Below, in pieces: positions 33,581 to 42,528 of a stretch of DNA of 64,000 nucleotides. A program made the translations under genes and the position numbers. The notes beneath the pieces are model-generated. The model was not told the DNA's origin and searched no databases. It saw only the letters and a list, made by a program, of their open reading frames with translations. This DNA comes from JADGQM01 sp964441945. GTDB lineage: Bacteria > Desulfobacterota > Syntrophobacteria > Syntrophobacterales > Syntrophobacteraceae. How positions within the stretch are numbered: position 1 is the first letter of the stretch; every line of letters starts with the position of its first letter. The stretch covers positions 1 through 64,000 of the forward strand of contig CAYTWB010000009.1 of assembly GCA_964441945.1 (NCBI GenBank), given 5' to 3'.

Positions 33581-34651
33581 TCACTGGGCAGAACACAGCC
33601 GCCGAACGGCTGAAAGCTGATCAGGGCTGCCGATCACAATGACGACTGTTCCGGCATAAATCGGCTCTTCCTGTGAAGGGTTATAGATGAAAGCATCCTG
33701 ATCCGGCCGCTTCAGCGCAATCGGCACCAGGCCGGTGAGTTCGTAGAAACCGATTGCTTTGAACGACTGCCCGATCCATCCTGAATTCTCTCCAACAGCC
33801 ACCTCCTCCACACGGATTGTCTTCCCCTGGCCTCGAAGCATGCGATCAAGGAAAGAGACCACATGAGGGCGGACCAGTTCACTGGCCATTCTCATGCCGC
33901 CTATGTAGGCAGGGTTGACAACATGATCGATGCCGGCACGATAGAATTTCTGCACCAGCTCGTTTTCGTTGCAGCGGGATACAATCTTGATATTCGAGTT
34001 GATATAGCGGGTTTGAAGCGAGATCAAGAGGTTATGACTATCGTCTTCGAGGACAGCAATAAGCCCCTTGGCATTTTCGACGCCTGCCCGCCTCAGGACC
34101 TCTTCTTCAGTGGCATGTCCGCAGATAAAAAGAAGATCATTGAAATGCTGCCGGGCTCGATGAATCTGTTCCTGGTTACTGTCGATCAGGACACACGGGT
34201 GTTTTACCGCATAAAGCTCCGTCAGGGCATTAGAACCAGTTTTTCCAAAACCACAGACAATGATATGCCCTCTCAGGGCCGCAATGCGCCTTTCCATCTT
34301 CCGTTCCTTCAGTATCTGCCAGAAATCCTTTTCCACCACAAAAGCCGTTATGGCTGATATGGCATAGAGCGTTGCACCGATTCCGGACCACATCAGTATC
34401 ATGGCGAAAAACCGGCCGTCCGGTCCTATATCATCCAGGATTTCGCCATACCCTACGGTCGTCAAGGTCAGACTTGTCATATAAGCACAATCAAGGGTGC
34501 TCCAGCGACCGGCACCAATGATCAGAAATCCAATCGTGCCAAAGATAAAAGCGCCAAAAATGAGTGAGGCCGGCATCGCCAGCCGGGCGACGACTTCTTT
34601 GATAAGCATTCGATCGATTACGAAGAAGCTTGAGCTCTTATGATCTGTCAT
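33581..34651 (-). CDS. potassium channel with RCK (TrkA-N/TrkA-C) domains
   Basis: A 356-residue protein of the MthK type. Two hydrophobic helices flank the selectivity filter TTVGYG at residues 64-69. The cytoplasmic RCK Rossmann domain starts at GHIIVCGFGKTG near 128 and contains VLIDSNQEQIHRAR and ICGHATEEEVLRRAGV. A TrkA-C domain closes the protein (VGENSGWIGQSFKAIGF). It should form a tetrameric K+ channel gated by ligand binding to RCK. The ribosome site is weak. No other K+ gene is nearby. Confidence 0.9.
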   Translation of the reverse strand: MTDHKSSSFFVIDRMLIKEVVARLAMPASLIFGAFIFGTIGFLIIGAGRWSTLDCAYMTSLTLTTVGYGEILDDIGPDGRFFAMILMWSGIGATLYAISAITAFVVEKDFWQILKERKMERRIAALRGHIIVCGFGKTGSNALTELYAVKHPCVLIDSNQEQIHRARQHFNDLLFICGHATEEEVLRRAGVENAKGLIAVLEDDSHNLLISLQTRYINSNIKIVSRCNENELVQKFYRAGIDHVVNPAYIGGMRMASELVRPHVVSFLDRMLRGQGKTIRVEEVAVGENSGWIGQSFKAIGFYELTGLVPIALKRPDQDAFIYNPSQEEPIYAGTVVIVIGSPDQLSAVRRLCSAQ

Positions 34652-34744
34652 GGTCTGGGAGACTCAATCGATTCCAGCATTTTCAGCTGCTGATGCCTCG
34701 GCTGCTTAATCAACCCCACAGGAATGAGTGACCGGATTGCCTAT

Positions 34745-34813
34745 CGTCATGCCGGCGAAGGCCGGTATCCAGAAAGTCCTGTGGATTCCGGCCGGAAACA
34801 TGCCGGAATGACG
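34745..34813. repeat. REP-like element with CGTCAT inverted ends
   Basis: The left end CGTCATGCCGGC (34745-34756) is mirrored by GCCGGAATGACG at the right end (34802-34813). Inside lie the short palindromes GGCGAAGGCC and TTCCGGCCGGAA. A related 28-base unit occurs at 56839-56866 (24 of 28 positions agree with the left half in opposite orientation). Confidence 0.7.
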
Positions 34814-35024
34814 ACTTGCGGTAACGGGCACTCTATTGCGCAATGCTGTACTGAATTTGCCCTTGACAATTGCCATGTTCCGAAAACTTCGACCACCCGG
34901 TCCCGGACGTGCAACTGCACAATACAACACCTCGGGGTCTCAGGCCAACAGCTATCCCTCTGTTTCCCAGGGCTGATTTGTTCTCTCATCATTCAACAAC
35001 AATGACTGCCTCTTGCGCCTTACT

Positions 35025-35055
35025 CTCGTTCCCGTGCTCCTGCATGGGAACGGAG
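35025..35055. repeat. GTTCCC/GGGAAC palindromic repeat
   Basis: CTCGTTCCCGTGC and GCATGGGAACGGAG form an almost perfect inverted repeat with a 5-base centre. Such ~30-base palindromes are dispersed in many proteobacterial and cyanobacterial genomes (recalled). No other copy is present in the window. Confidence 0.55.
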
Positions 35056-35171
35056 TGTAACATGAAAAGAGCCATTCAAGCATGATGTTCAATGAGAACC
35101 AATTTACCCTGGTCTGTTTCCCGCGAGGAAACAGTTCACCCACCATTTTGAACTGAAATGGATCGCCGAAA

Positions 35172-37238
35172 TCACAGCACGTGCTGGGAAGTGAGAGCCG
35201 CCTTCAATTCCTCGATGTCGGTTATCGGATTCTTGCAGGAGTAGTTTTCACAGAGGGTAACGGTCGGATGACGATCTCCTGTCCCCTGGGTAGCCCAGGG
35301 AGTCATGGCCGCCGGTCTCACCGCATCGCTGTCTTTTCCCTGATACAGGAGTACCCGATTGGGCAAAAATACAGAATGAATGGTCTCAATCATTTTCTGC
35401 GTCTCAACCGCACCAAGGTCTCCTGCTATCACAATCTGTTTGCAGGGGCCCAGCGCAAAATCCACGGCATTCAGGAGTTGGGTGTAAGCAGACGGAGAGT
35501 TCGAGACATCGCGAAGGAATGCCTGGAACAACTGCTCGGCTTTCTTCTCCCACATCGTATCTCCGCCCATCCTTGCCAGCCGCAACAGATTCAGTGCGGC
35601 TACCGAATTGCTCGACGGCAGGGCCCCATCGTAGATTTCCTTGTTTCGTGCGATCAGGTTCTCGGCATCATGAGCGGTATAAAAGAAACCACCGTGCGGC
35701 TCATCCCAGAAAAGATCCAGCATCAGTTGTTGGAGACGCAATGCCTCATCGAGATAGCGATCAGCAAAGGCTGATTCATAGAGTTCGATGAGGCCCCATA
35801 CCAGGAATGCGTAGTCATCCGCATAGGCCGGATGATCAGCATCCCCCTCGCGATAGCGGCGAAGGAGTTGTCCTGAATCCCTGCGCAAAACCCTGAGGAT
35901 GAAGTCGGCCGACCTGCCGGCCGCTTGAAGGTAGAGAGGGTTGCGCATCGCCTGATAGCCCTTGGCCAGGGCGGCGATCATGAGGCCGTTCCAGGAGGTC
36001 AGGACTTTGTCGTCTTTCAGCGGATGAACTCGATGCTCCCGGACAGAGAAAAGCTTCCGGTTTGCTTGTTCCAGGAGCTTCGCCGCCGCCTCGTCCATTC
36101 CTTCTCCCCAAGACCCGCTCTCCAACGGTCTGGAAATGTGGGCAATGCTTCGGCGATCCTCGAAGTTCCCTTCCGGACTGATGTCATAAAATCGGCAATA
36201 GAAGCTTCCCAATTCTTCTCCCAGGACGCCCTTTATCTCTTCAGGCGTCCAGACATAGAACAGGCCTTCTTTCCCTTCGCTGTCCGCATCCTCAGCCGAA
36301 TAGAAGGCTCCCCCAGCATCCACCATGTCACGCAGCACATACTCGAAGATCTCTTGAGCGACCTTCTCGTATACTCGCTTTCCTGTGATCTGAAATGCTT
36401 CCGTATAAGCCATGGCAAGCATAGCCTGATCGTAGAGCATTTTTTCGAAATGAGGGATGAGCCACCTTTCGTCGACAGCATAGCGGTGAAACCCCAGACC
36501 GACCTGGTCGAAAATCCCGCCATGGCGCATGGATTCAAGGGTCTTTTCCACCATGGCAAGCGCTTCGGAACCGGGATTCCGCCGATGCCACCTCAACAGC
36601 CAGGTTAGATGATGCGGAACGGGAAACTTGGGTGCCTTGCTGAAGCCCCCCCATCGCATATCGAACCTCATTCGCAACTGCCCATAACACTTTTCGAGAA
36701 GCGACAGGCTGAGGGGGTCTTCACCTGCTCCGACCGGAATACCGGGTTGGATTGCCTGAGTGATTTCCTCGGCTGCTTGAAGCAGTTTCTCACGCTGATT
36801 CTTCCAGATGTGGGCCAACTGGAGGAGGATATCGGTAAAACCCGGCGTTCCCAACCGGGCGGACCGGGGGAAGTAGCTGCCGGCAAAGAAAGGCTTCCTG
36901 TCGGGGGTCATGAAGATGGTCAGCGGCCAACCCCCAGTGCCCCTTAGTGCCTGGCATACCGACATATAAATATGATCGATGTCCGGACGCTCTTCCCGAT
37001 CGACCTTGATCGAAACGAAGTAGCGGTTGATGAGACCTGCTACCTCTTCATCTTCGAACGATTCCCGTTCCATGACATGGCACCAGTGGCAGGTGGCATA
37101 GCCGATGGACAGGAAGACAGGTTTGTCCTCCTTCTCTGCTTTTAGAAAGGCCTCTTCTCCCCAGGGAAACCATTCCACAGGATTGTTCGCATGCTGCAGA
37201 AGGTAGGGACTCTTTTCCTTGCTGAGACGATTGGGCAT
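35172..37238 (-). CDS. DUF255 thioredoxin-like / six-hairpin glycosidase-fold protein (YyaL family)
   Basis: A 688-residue cytoplasmic protein. Residues ~1-165 are a thioredoxin-like DUF255 domain with SPYLLQHANNPVEWFPWGEE and the Cys motif ATCHWCHVMERESFED. The remainder is an alpha/alpha barrel like N-acylglucosamine epimerases and GH15-type folds (KAPKFPVPHHL, GFHRYAVDERWLIPHFEKM, AYADDYAFLVWGLIEL). GGAG precedes the ATG at 37238; the frame stays open upstream but is not conserved. The function is unknown across the family (human relative SSP411/SPATA20). Confidence 0.88.
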   Translation of the reverse strand: MPNRLSKEKSPYLLQHANNPVEWFPWGEEAFLKAEKEDKPVFLSIGYATCHWCHVMERESFEDEEVAGLINRYFVSIKVDREERPDIDHIYMSVCQALRGTGGWPLTIFMTPDRKPFFAGSYFPRSARLGTPGFTDILLQLAHIWKNQREKLLQAAEEITQAIQPGIPVGAGEDPLSLSLLEKCYGQLRMRFDMRWGGFSKAPKFPVPHHLTWLLRWHRRNPGSEALAMVEKTLESMRHGGIFDQVGLGFHRYAVDERWLIPHFEKMLYDQAMLAMAYTEAFQITGKRVYEKVAQEIFEYVLRDMVDAGGAFYSAEDADSEGKEGLFYVWTPEEIKGVLGEELGSFYCRFYDISPEGNFEDRRSIAHISRPLESGSWGEGMDEAAAKLLEQANRKLFSVREHRVHPLKDDKVLTSWNGLMIAALAKGYQAMRNPLYLQAAGRSADFILRVLRRDSGQLLRRYREGDADHPAYADDYAFLVWGLIELYESAFADRYLDEALRLQQLMLDLFWDEPHGGFFYTAHDAENLIARNKEIYDGALPSSNSVAALNLLRLARMGGDTMWEKKAEQLFQAFLRDVSNSPSAYTQLLNAVDFALGPCKQIVIAGDLGAVETQKMIETIHSVFLPNRVLLYQGKDSDAVRPAAMTPWATQGTGDRHPTVTLCENYSCKNPITDIEELKAALTSQHVL

Positions 37239-37402
37239 GGGTTTAGCTCCTTTGAGCATTGAGGAGAATCTTTGACAAAGAAGAACAAAGGAGGGAAAGG
37301 CGGGAACTGACTCTCCCTCCTTTAGGGTCAAGCCGAGAAAAGAGATTCCATGAGGTGTGGCCGCAATCCGGATGATAAGCGGTTGCGCAGCGGCGGTGTT
37401 CT

Positions 37403-37606
37403 TTACCTTGGGTCTTTGCTGGATGCAGAACCTTGCAGGGTACACTTGGAAAAATCGATCTCTTTGCCGCACCCTGAACAAATATGCACCCTGTTGAATT
37501 CGTCGGAGAAAATCTCCTTTTCCTTTCCACATTCGGGACAATTGAAGACAAATGAGCGCAATTGCTTAAGGCTCTCCCAACCTGGACAATGTGCAGGTGT
37601 TTTCAT
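37403..37606 (-). CDS. small zinc-ribbon protein
   Basis: A 67-residue protein with two CxxC knuckles (NCPECGKEKEIF and ICSGCGKEIDFSKC), expected to bind one zinc. GGGGAG sits right before the ATG, which supports translation. The opening (HCPGWESLKQLRSFVFNC) suggests a short helical lead. Similar tiny ribbons are scattered in sulfate reducers, but I know no function. It stands alone between the DUF255 gene and the peroxiredoxin-like gene. Confidence 0.6.
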   Translation of the reverse strand: MKTPAHCPGWESLKQLRSFVFNCPECGKEKEIFSDEFNRVHICSGCGKEIDFSKCTLQGSASSKDPR

Positions 37607-37739
37607 ATCTCCCCCTTCTACTGAATCACCGGTATCGTTTCCAGTCATAGCTGCCGAGAACATTCACTCTGAACGGCAAGGCTTCCCCCTATTTGCTTTT
37701 TGCCACTTCCGGCATTACAGGCAATCCCTGTTGCCGGTC

Positions 37740-38345
37740 CTATTTCTTGAGTTTCTCAAGCTCGTGGATCAGCACTTCCAGGTTGGGTCTCTCGTTGATA
37801 TTGTGGACATCCACATAGCGTATGATCCCTTCCTTATCCACGATGAAGAGCGCTCGTTCCGAGATGCCATCGGAGCGCAGTATTCCGTATTGAGCCGCTG
37901 CGGCGCCATGGGGCCAAAAATCCGACGCCACGGGAAACCACACCCCTCCCATCTGCTGGACCCAGGCATAGAGGGTCGGGACATTATCCGTGGTAATACC
38001 GATCAGGGTGGCACCGTTCTCGTCAAACAGACTTTTTGCAATGTTATACCCCGGCCATTGTTCCGAACAGACAGGGGTCCACGCTGCAGGGACAAAAGAG
38101 AGCACGACGTTCTTCTTGCCCAGGAACTGGCTGAGGGTCACAGTCTCACCGGAAAGCGAAGGCAGGCTGAAGTCTGGGGCCTTATCTCCGACCTTGATCC
38201 TGGACTGACTGTCGATCGGCTTGAGTTTCCCGGCATCAAAGATCCGGTCCTCAAATTGCTCTGAGGCGGCCGCTGTGGAGGTCGCGATCCACAGGACGGA
38301 GAACAACAGAAGCCCTATCACAAAGCATCCTCTTCTTGCCGACAT
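37740..38345 (-). CDS. exported peroxiredoxin (AhpC/TSA-like)
   Basis: A 201-residue redoxin with an N-terminal signal (GCFVIGLLLFSVLWIATST, cleavage near AAA). The catalytic loop reads FVPAAWTPVCSEQWPGY, the P-x3-T-x2-C pattern of peroxiredoxins, followed by LIGITTDN. A second, resolving cysteine is not obvious, so it may be a 1-Cys type or use a partner thiol. The neighbouring exported CTFC protein, whose stop lies three bases downstream of... this gene's start, is the natural candidate. Likely role: peroxide or thiol chemistry in the periplasm. Confidence 0.82.
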   Translation of the reverse strand: MSARRGCFVIGLLLFSVLWIATSTAAASEQFEDRIFDAGKLKPIDSQSRIKVGDKAPDFSLPSLSGETVTLSQFLGKKNVVLSFVPAAWTPVCSEQWPGYNIAKSLFDENGATLIGITTDNVPTLYAWVQQMGGVWFPVASDFWPHGAAAAQYGILRSDGISERALFIVDKEGIIRYVDVHNINERPNLEVLIHELEKLKK

Positions 38346-38348
38346 AAA

Positions 38349-38942
38349 CTAGGCTCCTTTCTTCAATCCGGATTCCTTCAGGATGAATTCCAGGAAACTC
38401 TTCGGTTCCCCAAAACTGCCTACTTTTGAATAGATGACCCGGTGCGATCCGTCCTTGTTCACTCTGATCACAATGAAATAGGGGGTCCGAGTCTTTCCTA
38501 ATGCTTCGTGTCGGGAGAAATCCTGATCGGGGAAGAGCGGAAAACCAACCGAATACGTCTTCCTGAAGGTGTCGACTTCAAAGGGAGAATTCCCCGCTCC
38601 GATGCCTATGAGTTTGATGCGGTTCTTCAAATCGCTGTCATCATTGATGAGGCGGTGGAGCTCGTTTACCCCTGGAGCATCTTTCTGGCAAAATGTGCAA
38701 TACATACTGAAGATTTCAATAAGGACCACCTCGGCCCGAACCTCCGGAATCTTGAAGGTCCCCTTCCCCTCGAGCCCGAGGTATTGCCGCTCTTCCGGCC
38801 GGTCGGGGACAGGAAGACTTAGGTTTGGCAGCACCCCCCCCACAGCGGGCGGACTGATCGCAGCCTGACCGTGGGCATGGTCCGCCCCAGCGCACGTAAG
38901 CACAAGCACAGCACAAAGCATCAGAATCATTCTTGGTGGCAT
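38349..38942 (-). CDS. exported thioredoxin-fold protein (TlpA/redoxin-like)
   Basis: A 197-residue protein with a signal peptide (MPPRMILMLCAVLVLTCAG). The thioredoxin active site is YCTFCQKDAP, a CxxC of the TlpA/ResA class. The fold continues with IKLIGIGAGNSPFEV and a cis-Pro region TPYFIVIRV. AAGGAGG precedes the ATG at 38942. It is immediately upstream of the exported peroxiredoxin on the same strand (3-base gap), suggesting a reductant-peroxidase pair outside the cytoplasm. Confidence 0.82.
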   Translation of the reverse strand: MPPRMILMLCAVLVLTCAGADHAHGQAAISPPAVGGVLPNLSLPVPDRPEERQYLGLEGKGTFKIPEVRAEVVLIEIFSMYCTFCQKDAPGVNELHRLINDDSDLKNRIKLIGIGAGNSPFEVDTFRKTYSVGFPLFPDQDFSRHEALGKTRTPYFIVIRVNKDGSHRVIYSKVGSFGEPKSFLEFILKESGLKKGA

Positions 38943-39261
38943 TGTTCTCCTCCTTCTTGTTCTCGTACGGCAGCTTTCTGTACACCACCCAGGCAATTCC
39001 CGGATGGCACGAGGATGTGAAAGGCCACGGCCGGATTACGCGGGCCCCCCAAAAAAGCCCGAGCGAGATGAATTATCGCACAGGCATCGGCTTACATCAA
39101 TGGATGAACACCACCTGCAGACCGGCAGGTGACAGAACGTCCACACGGCAGGATGCTTTGCGGCGTTGTCGGAGATGGCCGGAGAATGCTATCGGGTACT
39201 TGAAAATAGCGGGAAAAACACAAAAGCCAGGGAGAGAAAATCGAAAAGCAGCCATGCCGCT
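38943..39261. other. non-coding gap upstream of the redoxin pair
   Basis: 319 bases between the redoxin operon and ribF, both on the minus strand. One perfect inverted repeat, CACCTGC/GCAGGTG near 39110-39132, is visible. It should hold the promoter of the redoxin pair; none was identified. Confidence 0.4.
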
Positions 39262-40212
39262 TCACTGGCCCGGCAAAGAAAGATGGTTTTCTAGGAGAAT
39301 CTGCCGCGCCTTTTCCACATCCTTGCGGATTTGGAGAGCCAGTTCGTTCGGACCTGAAAATCGTTTTTCATCCCGCAATCGCTCGAGGAAATGCACTCTT
39401 ATGAATTGTTCATAGATATTTCCATGGAAGTCGAACAGGAAGACCTCGATGCTAAGCTCGGTCCCGCCAAAAGTGGGATTGAATCCGACATTTGCAGCAC
39501 CACCATAGTTATCGCCACCGACTTCCACGCGCACCACATAGACACCCCGCTTGGGCGGGGCCTGGCCGGATAGTCGGATATTGGCCGTAGGAAATCCAAG
39601 CAGCCGTCCGCCTCTTTGATGACCGGGCACCACCACCCCCGCGATCTCGTAAGGGCGACCCAACAGCCGGCTCGCTTCCCTCAACTCTCCTTCCTGGATG
39701 AATTGGCGGATCAGCGTGCTGCTCACCACCGTTCCGTCCATCTGCACTCCTGAAACGGTTTCAACTGCAAAACCGTATTGGTCCCCCATCCTTTGAAGAA
39801 GGATGGTATCCCCCTCACGGTTGTTTCCAAACCGGTAGTTTTCTCCAACAATGATTGCTCTTGGCCCGATTCTGTCCACCAGGAACTTCTTGACAAAATC
39901 ATCTGCGGACATCTGGGCAAACTCTCTGCTGAAGGGGACAACAACAGCCACGTCGACCCCACAAAGCGCAATCAATTCCAGTTTTCGCTCATGGGAAGTA
40001 ATGTGAGGGGGGCCCTCTCCAGGCGCCAATACCTGCAGCGGGTGAGGATGAAAGGTGATGACAACGGTCTCCCCATTGAGCCTCTCAGCCCTTTCGCGAG
40101 CTTTCAGGAACAGGGCCTGATGGCCACGATGGACGCCGTCAAAATTGCCGATGGTAAGCACCGGGTTCTTCAGTGATCTCCGAATATTCTCAATTCCCTC
40201 AATAATTTCCAT
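39262..40212 (-). CDS. ribF: bifunctional riboflavin kinase / FAD synthetase
   Basis: About 316 residues. It makes FMN from riboflavin and then FAD. The N-terminal FAD synthetase domain shows LTIGNFDGVHRGHQ (HxGH-type motif), FHPHPLQVL and VGENYRFGNNREGD. The C-terminal riboflavin kinase domain shows GRPYEIAGVVVPG, LLGFPTANIRL and AANVGFNPTFGG. ATG at 40212 (MEIIEGIENI) has AGGAG ~12 bases upstream; the longer open frame is rejected. The many flavoproteins in this window would depend on its product. Confidence 0.95.
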   Translation of the reverse strand: MEIIEGIENIRRSLKNPVLTIGNFDGVHRGHQALFLKARERAERLNGETVVITFHPHPLQVLAPGEGPPHITSHERKLELIALCGVDVAVVVPFSREFAQMSADDFVKKFLVDRIGPRAIIVGENYRFGNNREGDTILLQRMGDQYGFAVETVSGVQMDGTVVSSTLIRQFIQEGELREASRLLGRPYEIAGVVVPGHQRGGRLLGFPTANIRLSGQAPPKRGVYVVRVEVGGDNYGGAANVGFNPTFGGTELSIEVFLFDFHGNIYEQFIRVHFLERLRDEKRFSGPNELALQIRKDVEKARQILLENHLSLPGQ

Positions 40213-40251
40213 GGGAGGGCTGCCACTCCTGTAATCGTTGGGAAATAGACC

Positions 40252-40280
40252 TTGACACCAGAACCTTTTTAAAATAGAAG
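40252..40280 (+). promoter_or_regulatory. probable promoter of tRNA-Leu
   Basis: TTGACA (40252-40257) with a 17-base spacer to a weak TAGAAG (40275-40280), about 32 bases before the tRNA. Confidence 0.4.
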
Positions 40281-40311
40281 AAGCGGGTAGCGATTGCAAT
40301 GGTTTTTGTCT

Positions 40312-40398
40312 GCCGAAGTGGCGGAACTGGTAGACGCGCTAGGTTCAGGGTCTAGTGGGCGTACGCCTGTCGGGGTTCGAGTCCCCGCTTCGGCACCA
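40312..40398 (+). tRNA. tRNA-Leu (CAG)
   Basis: An 87-base class II tRNA with encoded CCA. The acceptor is GCCGAAG/CTTCGGC, the anticodon arm CTAGG-TTCAGGG-TCTAG gives anticodon CAG, a long variable arm (TGGGCGTACGCCTG) follows, and the T arm is GGGG-TTCGAGT-CCCC. A terminator follows directly. Confidence 0.96.
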
Positions 40399-40408
40399 CA
40401 CAGTGAGA

Positions 40409-40446
40409 AAAGAGCGTAATCTTAACGGATTACGCTCTTTCTTTTT
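40409..40446 (+). terminator. intrinsic terminator of tRNA-Leu
   Basis: AAAGAGCGTAATC (40409-40421) pairs perfectly with GATTACGCTCTTT (40428-40440), a 13-bp stem with a 6-base loop, then a T-rich run to 40446. Confidence 0.92.
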
Positions 40447-40525
40447 GGACGAGAATTGTGGCGTGATCGCCCCCGCTTCCATGCATGCGTGAAGCCGGAC
40501 CAGCGAAAAAGCGCGGCAGGGCCTT

Positions 40526-40732
40526 TTAGGTGGCGGGCTTGTTCTCTTCTAGCTTTTCCACTTTTTCTGTTGAGTCGATGGAGTCATTGGTAGCTTTCTT
40601 AAAGTTTCGAATACCCTTGCCAAGCCCCGCTCCAATTTCGGGAAGTTTGCCAGCACCAAAAATTATCAGAATAATCACCAAAATGATCAACAATTCCGGC
40701 ATACCAATTCCACCGATCATAATCAGCTCCAT
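40526..40732 (-). CDS. tatA: Sec-independent translocase subunit TatA/E
   Basis: A 68-residue single-span protein. The helix ELLIILVIILIIFGAGKLPEI is followed by the amphipathic segment GAGLGKGIRNFKKAT and a charged tail, the classical TatA layout. It forms the pore that exports folded twin-arginine proteins. No tatC is in the window. It closes the siroheme-ccsA-hemA-zinc-ribbon run, fitting export of cofactor-loaded redox enzymes. Confidence 0.93.
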   Translation of the reverse strand: MELIMIGGIGMPELLIILVIILIIFGAGKLPEIGAGLGKGIRNFKKATNDSIDSTEKVEKLEENKPAT

Positions 40733-40749
40733 GTAATCTCGTCAAAAGA

Positions 40750-41151
40750 CTATTTCCTGAACAAATCTTCCACTTCCTCAAGCAGCTGCAGAAACTCCTT
40801 GGACTGCCTGTATTGGTCCAAGCATCTCTGATGCTCAAGCCAGCTTTCCCATACTCTCATCCAAACATCGTTATGCCAGTAGTATCTCGGATCTGTCCGG
40901 TTTCTTTCAACTCGGTTCCGATACTCCTGGTATTCATCAAAGCAGTTCCTGCAAAAGGCGTAAGGCATGGCATACTTGGAAGACTCCTGGATTTCGCCGT
41001 CCAGTTGCGCCCCACACTTTGCACACTTCAACATGCACCTTGTGCACTTGAAGACCCTTCTGAGAGCCTCTATTTTCCTTTGGCGAAGAACGGTGTCCCG
41101 GGATGATTTCAGATCCTGAGATTTCTTATCAAACTCGATGACATCAGCCAT
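40750..41151 (-). CDS. conserved zinc-ribbon protein of unknown function
   Basis: A 133-residue protein with three CxxC knuckles (FKCTRCMLKCAKCG, then FCRNCF) that suggest one or two metal sites, and a Trp-rich charged C-terminal helix (NDVWMRVWESWLEHQRCLDQ). It starts 13 bases after hemA and is followed by tatA, so it belongs to the same transcript. I recognise no function; a helper in heme or cofactor assembly is possible only from context. Confidence 0.65.
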   Translation of the reverse strand: MADVIEFDKKSQDLKSSRDTVLRQRKIEALRRVFKCTRCMLKCAKCGAQLDGEIQESSKYAMPYAFCRNCFDEYQEYRNRVERNRTDPRYYWHNDVWMRVWESWLEHQRCLDQYRQSKEFLQLLEEVEDLFRK

Positions 41152-41164
41152 GTGCTCATCAGCC

Positions 41165-42520
41165 TTACTTATTCATATGTTTCAATATCTTAGTTTCACT
41201 CTTAACATCTGCCGCACAATGAGTCAAGGATGATGAAGCTGAACCGTTCTCACCCGAAAGATTGAAGAGCTGTTGCGTATAATCCACAAACAATTCCTTG
41301 CTGTCTCGATTCGCTTTCTTCTTCAGAAAGAGAATAGGGTCGTGGAGCAACTTCTTGACAATCGAGCTGGTCAGGACTTCGATTGCGTGTCGCTCCTTGT
41401 CCGACAAACAGGGAAGCTGCGAGAAAGTCCTCTGGAGCTCATTGCTGCAAATGGTTTCGGCCTTTTCCCTCAGGGCAACGATGGTTGGGACGACATCCAG
41501 TGTCTCCAGCCAATGCTGGAACTTGGTGATTTCCTCGTTGACGATATACTCAGCTTTCTCCGCTTCCCGGTTTCGGTCTTCGCGATTGAGATCAATCACT
41601 CCCTGCAGGTCATCAATATCGTACAGGTACACATTGTCGATCTCATTTATCCTGGCTTCAACATCACGGGGTACTGCAATGTCGATGAAGAAGAGTGGCC
41701 TGTTGCGCCGTTCCCGCATCCTCGATTTCACGTCCTGGTAGCGCAGTATGGGTTCGGATGACCCGGTCGAAGTCAAAACAATATCCATTACCTTTATGCC
41801 GTCTGCCAGATGACTAAACGGGATCGTGTCAGCCCTAAACCGTCTGGCCAGTTCCAAAGCCCTTTCCGGAGTACGGTTGGCTACCGTCATATGACGGACA
41901 CCTTGAGCAAGGAAGTGTTCAGCGGCCAGTTCCGCCATTTCTCCTGCACCAACAAGGAGCACCCGCTTCTCCTTCAGTTCTCCAAAAATCTTGCGCGCCA
42001 GTTCGACGGCGGCGTAACTGATTGAAACCGCGTGAGATCCCACCATGGTCTCCGACCGAACCCTTTTTGCCACCGAGAACGATTTGTGAAGCAGGCGATT
42101 CAAAATAACCCCGACGGTGCGACACTCGGTCGCTTCGCGATAAGCAGCCTTGATCTGCCCCAGGATCTGAGGCTCACCGACAACCATGGAATCCAGACTG
42201 GAGGAAACTCGATACAGGTGCCTCACCGCATCCAGGTTTTCATGAATGTACAAATGTGCTTCCAGGAGATTCCTTGACGGGTTCCCCAAATAGCTTAGAA
42301 GCATCGCCTTGACTTCCTGGACGGCAGCATGTCGATGGTGGCAGGTGAACAAGAATTCCACCCGATTGCAGGTGGACAAGAAGAAGACTTCATCCACGTG
42401 AGGCAAATGCGAAATCAACTGGAGAGGACTTAGATGTTGCTTGCAGGAGACGGCAAGCTGTTCCCTTATTTCTACCGGTGCAGTCTTATGGTTCATGCCC
42501 AAGAGCACAATGTGACACAT
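41165..42520 (-). CDS. hemA: glutamyl-tRNA reductase
   Basis: A 451-residue enzyme that starts tetrapyrrole synthesis by reducing Glu-tRNA(Glu) to glutamate-1-semialdehyde. The opening IVLLGMNHKTAPVEIREQLA, the catalytic cysteine in FFLSTCNRVEF, VVGEPQILGQIKAAY and the NADPH domain VLLVGAGEMAELAAEHF are clear. ATG at 42520 fits the family; the upstream frame is discarded. The C-terminal ~30 residues after LFNLSGENG are a poorly conserved tail. It follows ccsA and siroheme synthase, a typical tetrapyrrole block. Confidence 0.95.
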   Translation of the reverse strand: MCHIVLLGMNHKTAPVEIREQLAVSCKQHLSPLQLISHLPHVDEVFFLSTCNRVEFLFTCHHRHAAVQEVKAMLLSYLGNPSRNLLEAHLYIHENLDAVRHLYRVSSSLDSMVVGEPQILGQIKAAYREATECRTVGVILNRLLHKSFSVAKRVRSETMVGSHAVSISYAAVELARKIFGELKEKRVLLVGAGEMAELAAEHFLAQGVRHMTVANRTPERALELARRFRADTIPFSHLADGIKVMDIVLTSTGSSEPILRYQDVKSRMRERRNRPLFFIDIAVPRDVEARINEIDNVYLYDIDDLQGVIDLNREDRNREAEKAEYIVNEEITKFQHWLETLDVVPTIVALREKAETICSNELQRTFSQLPCLSDKERHAIEVLTSSIVKKLLHDPILFLKKKANRDSKELFVDYTQQLFNLSGENGSASSSLTHCAADVKSETKILKHMNK

Positions 42521-42528
42521 GGCGAATC

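Larger units (their letters stand above)
34652..35171. other. 520-base non-coding region with repeats
   Basis: The gap between two minus-strand genes holds two palindromic repeats (34745-34813 and 35025-35055) and otherwise no credible gene. It must also contain the channel promoter, which I could not identify. Confidence 0.5.
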
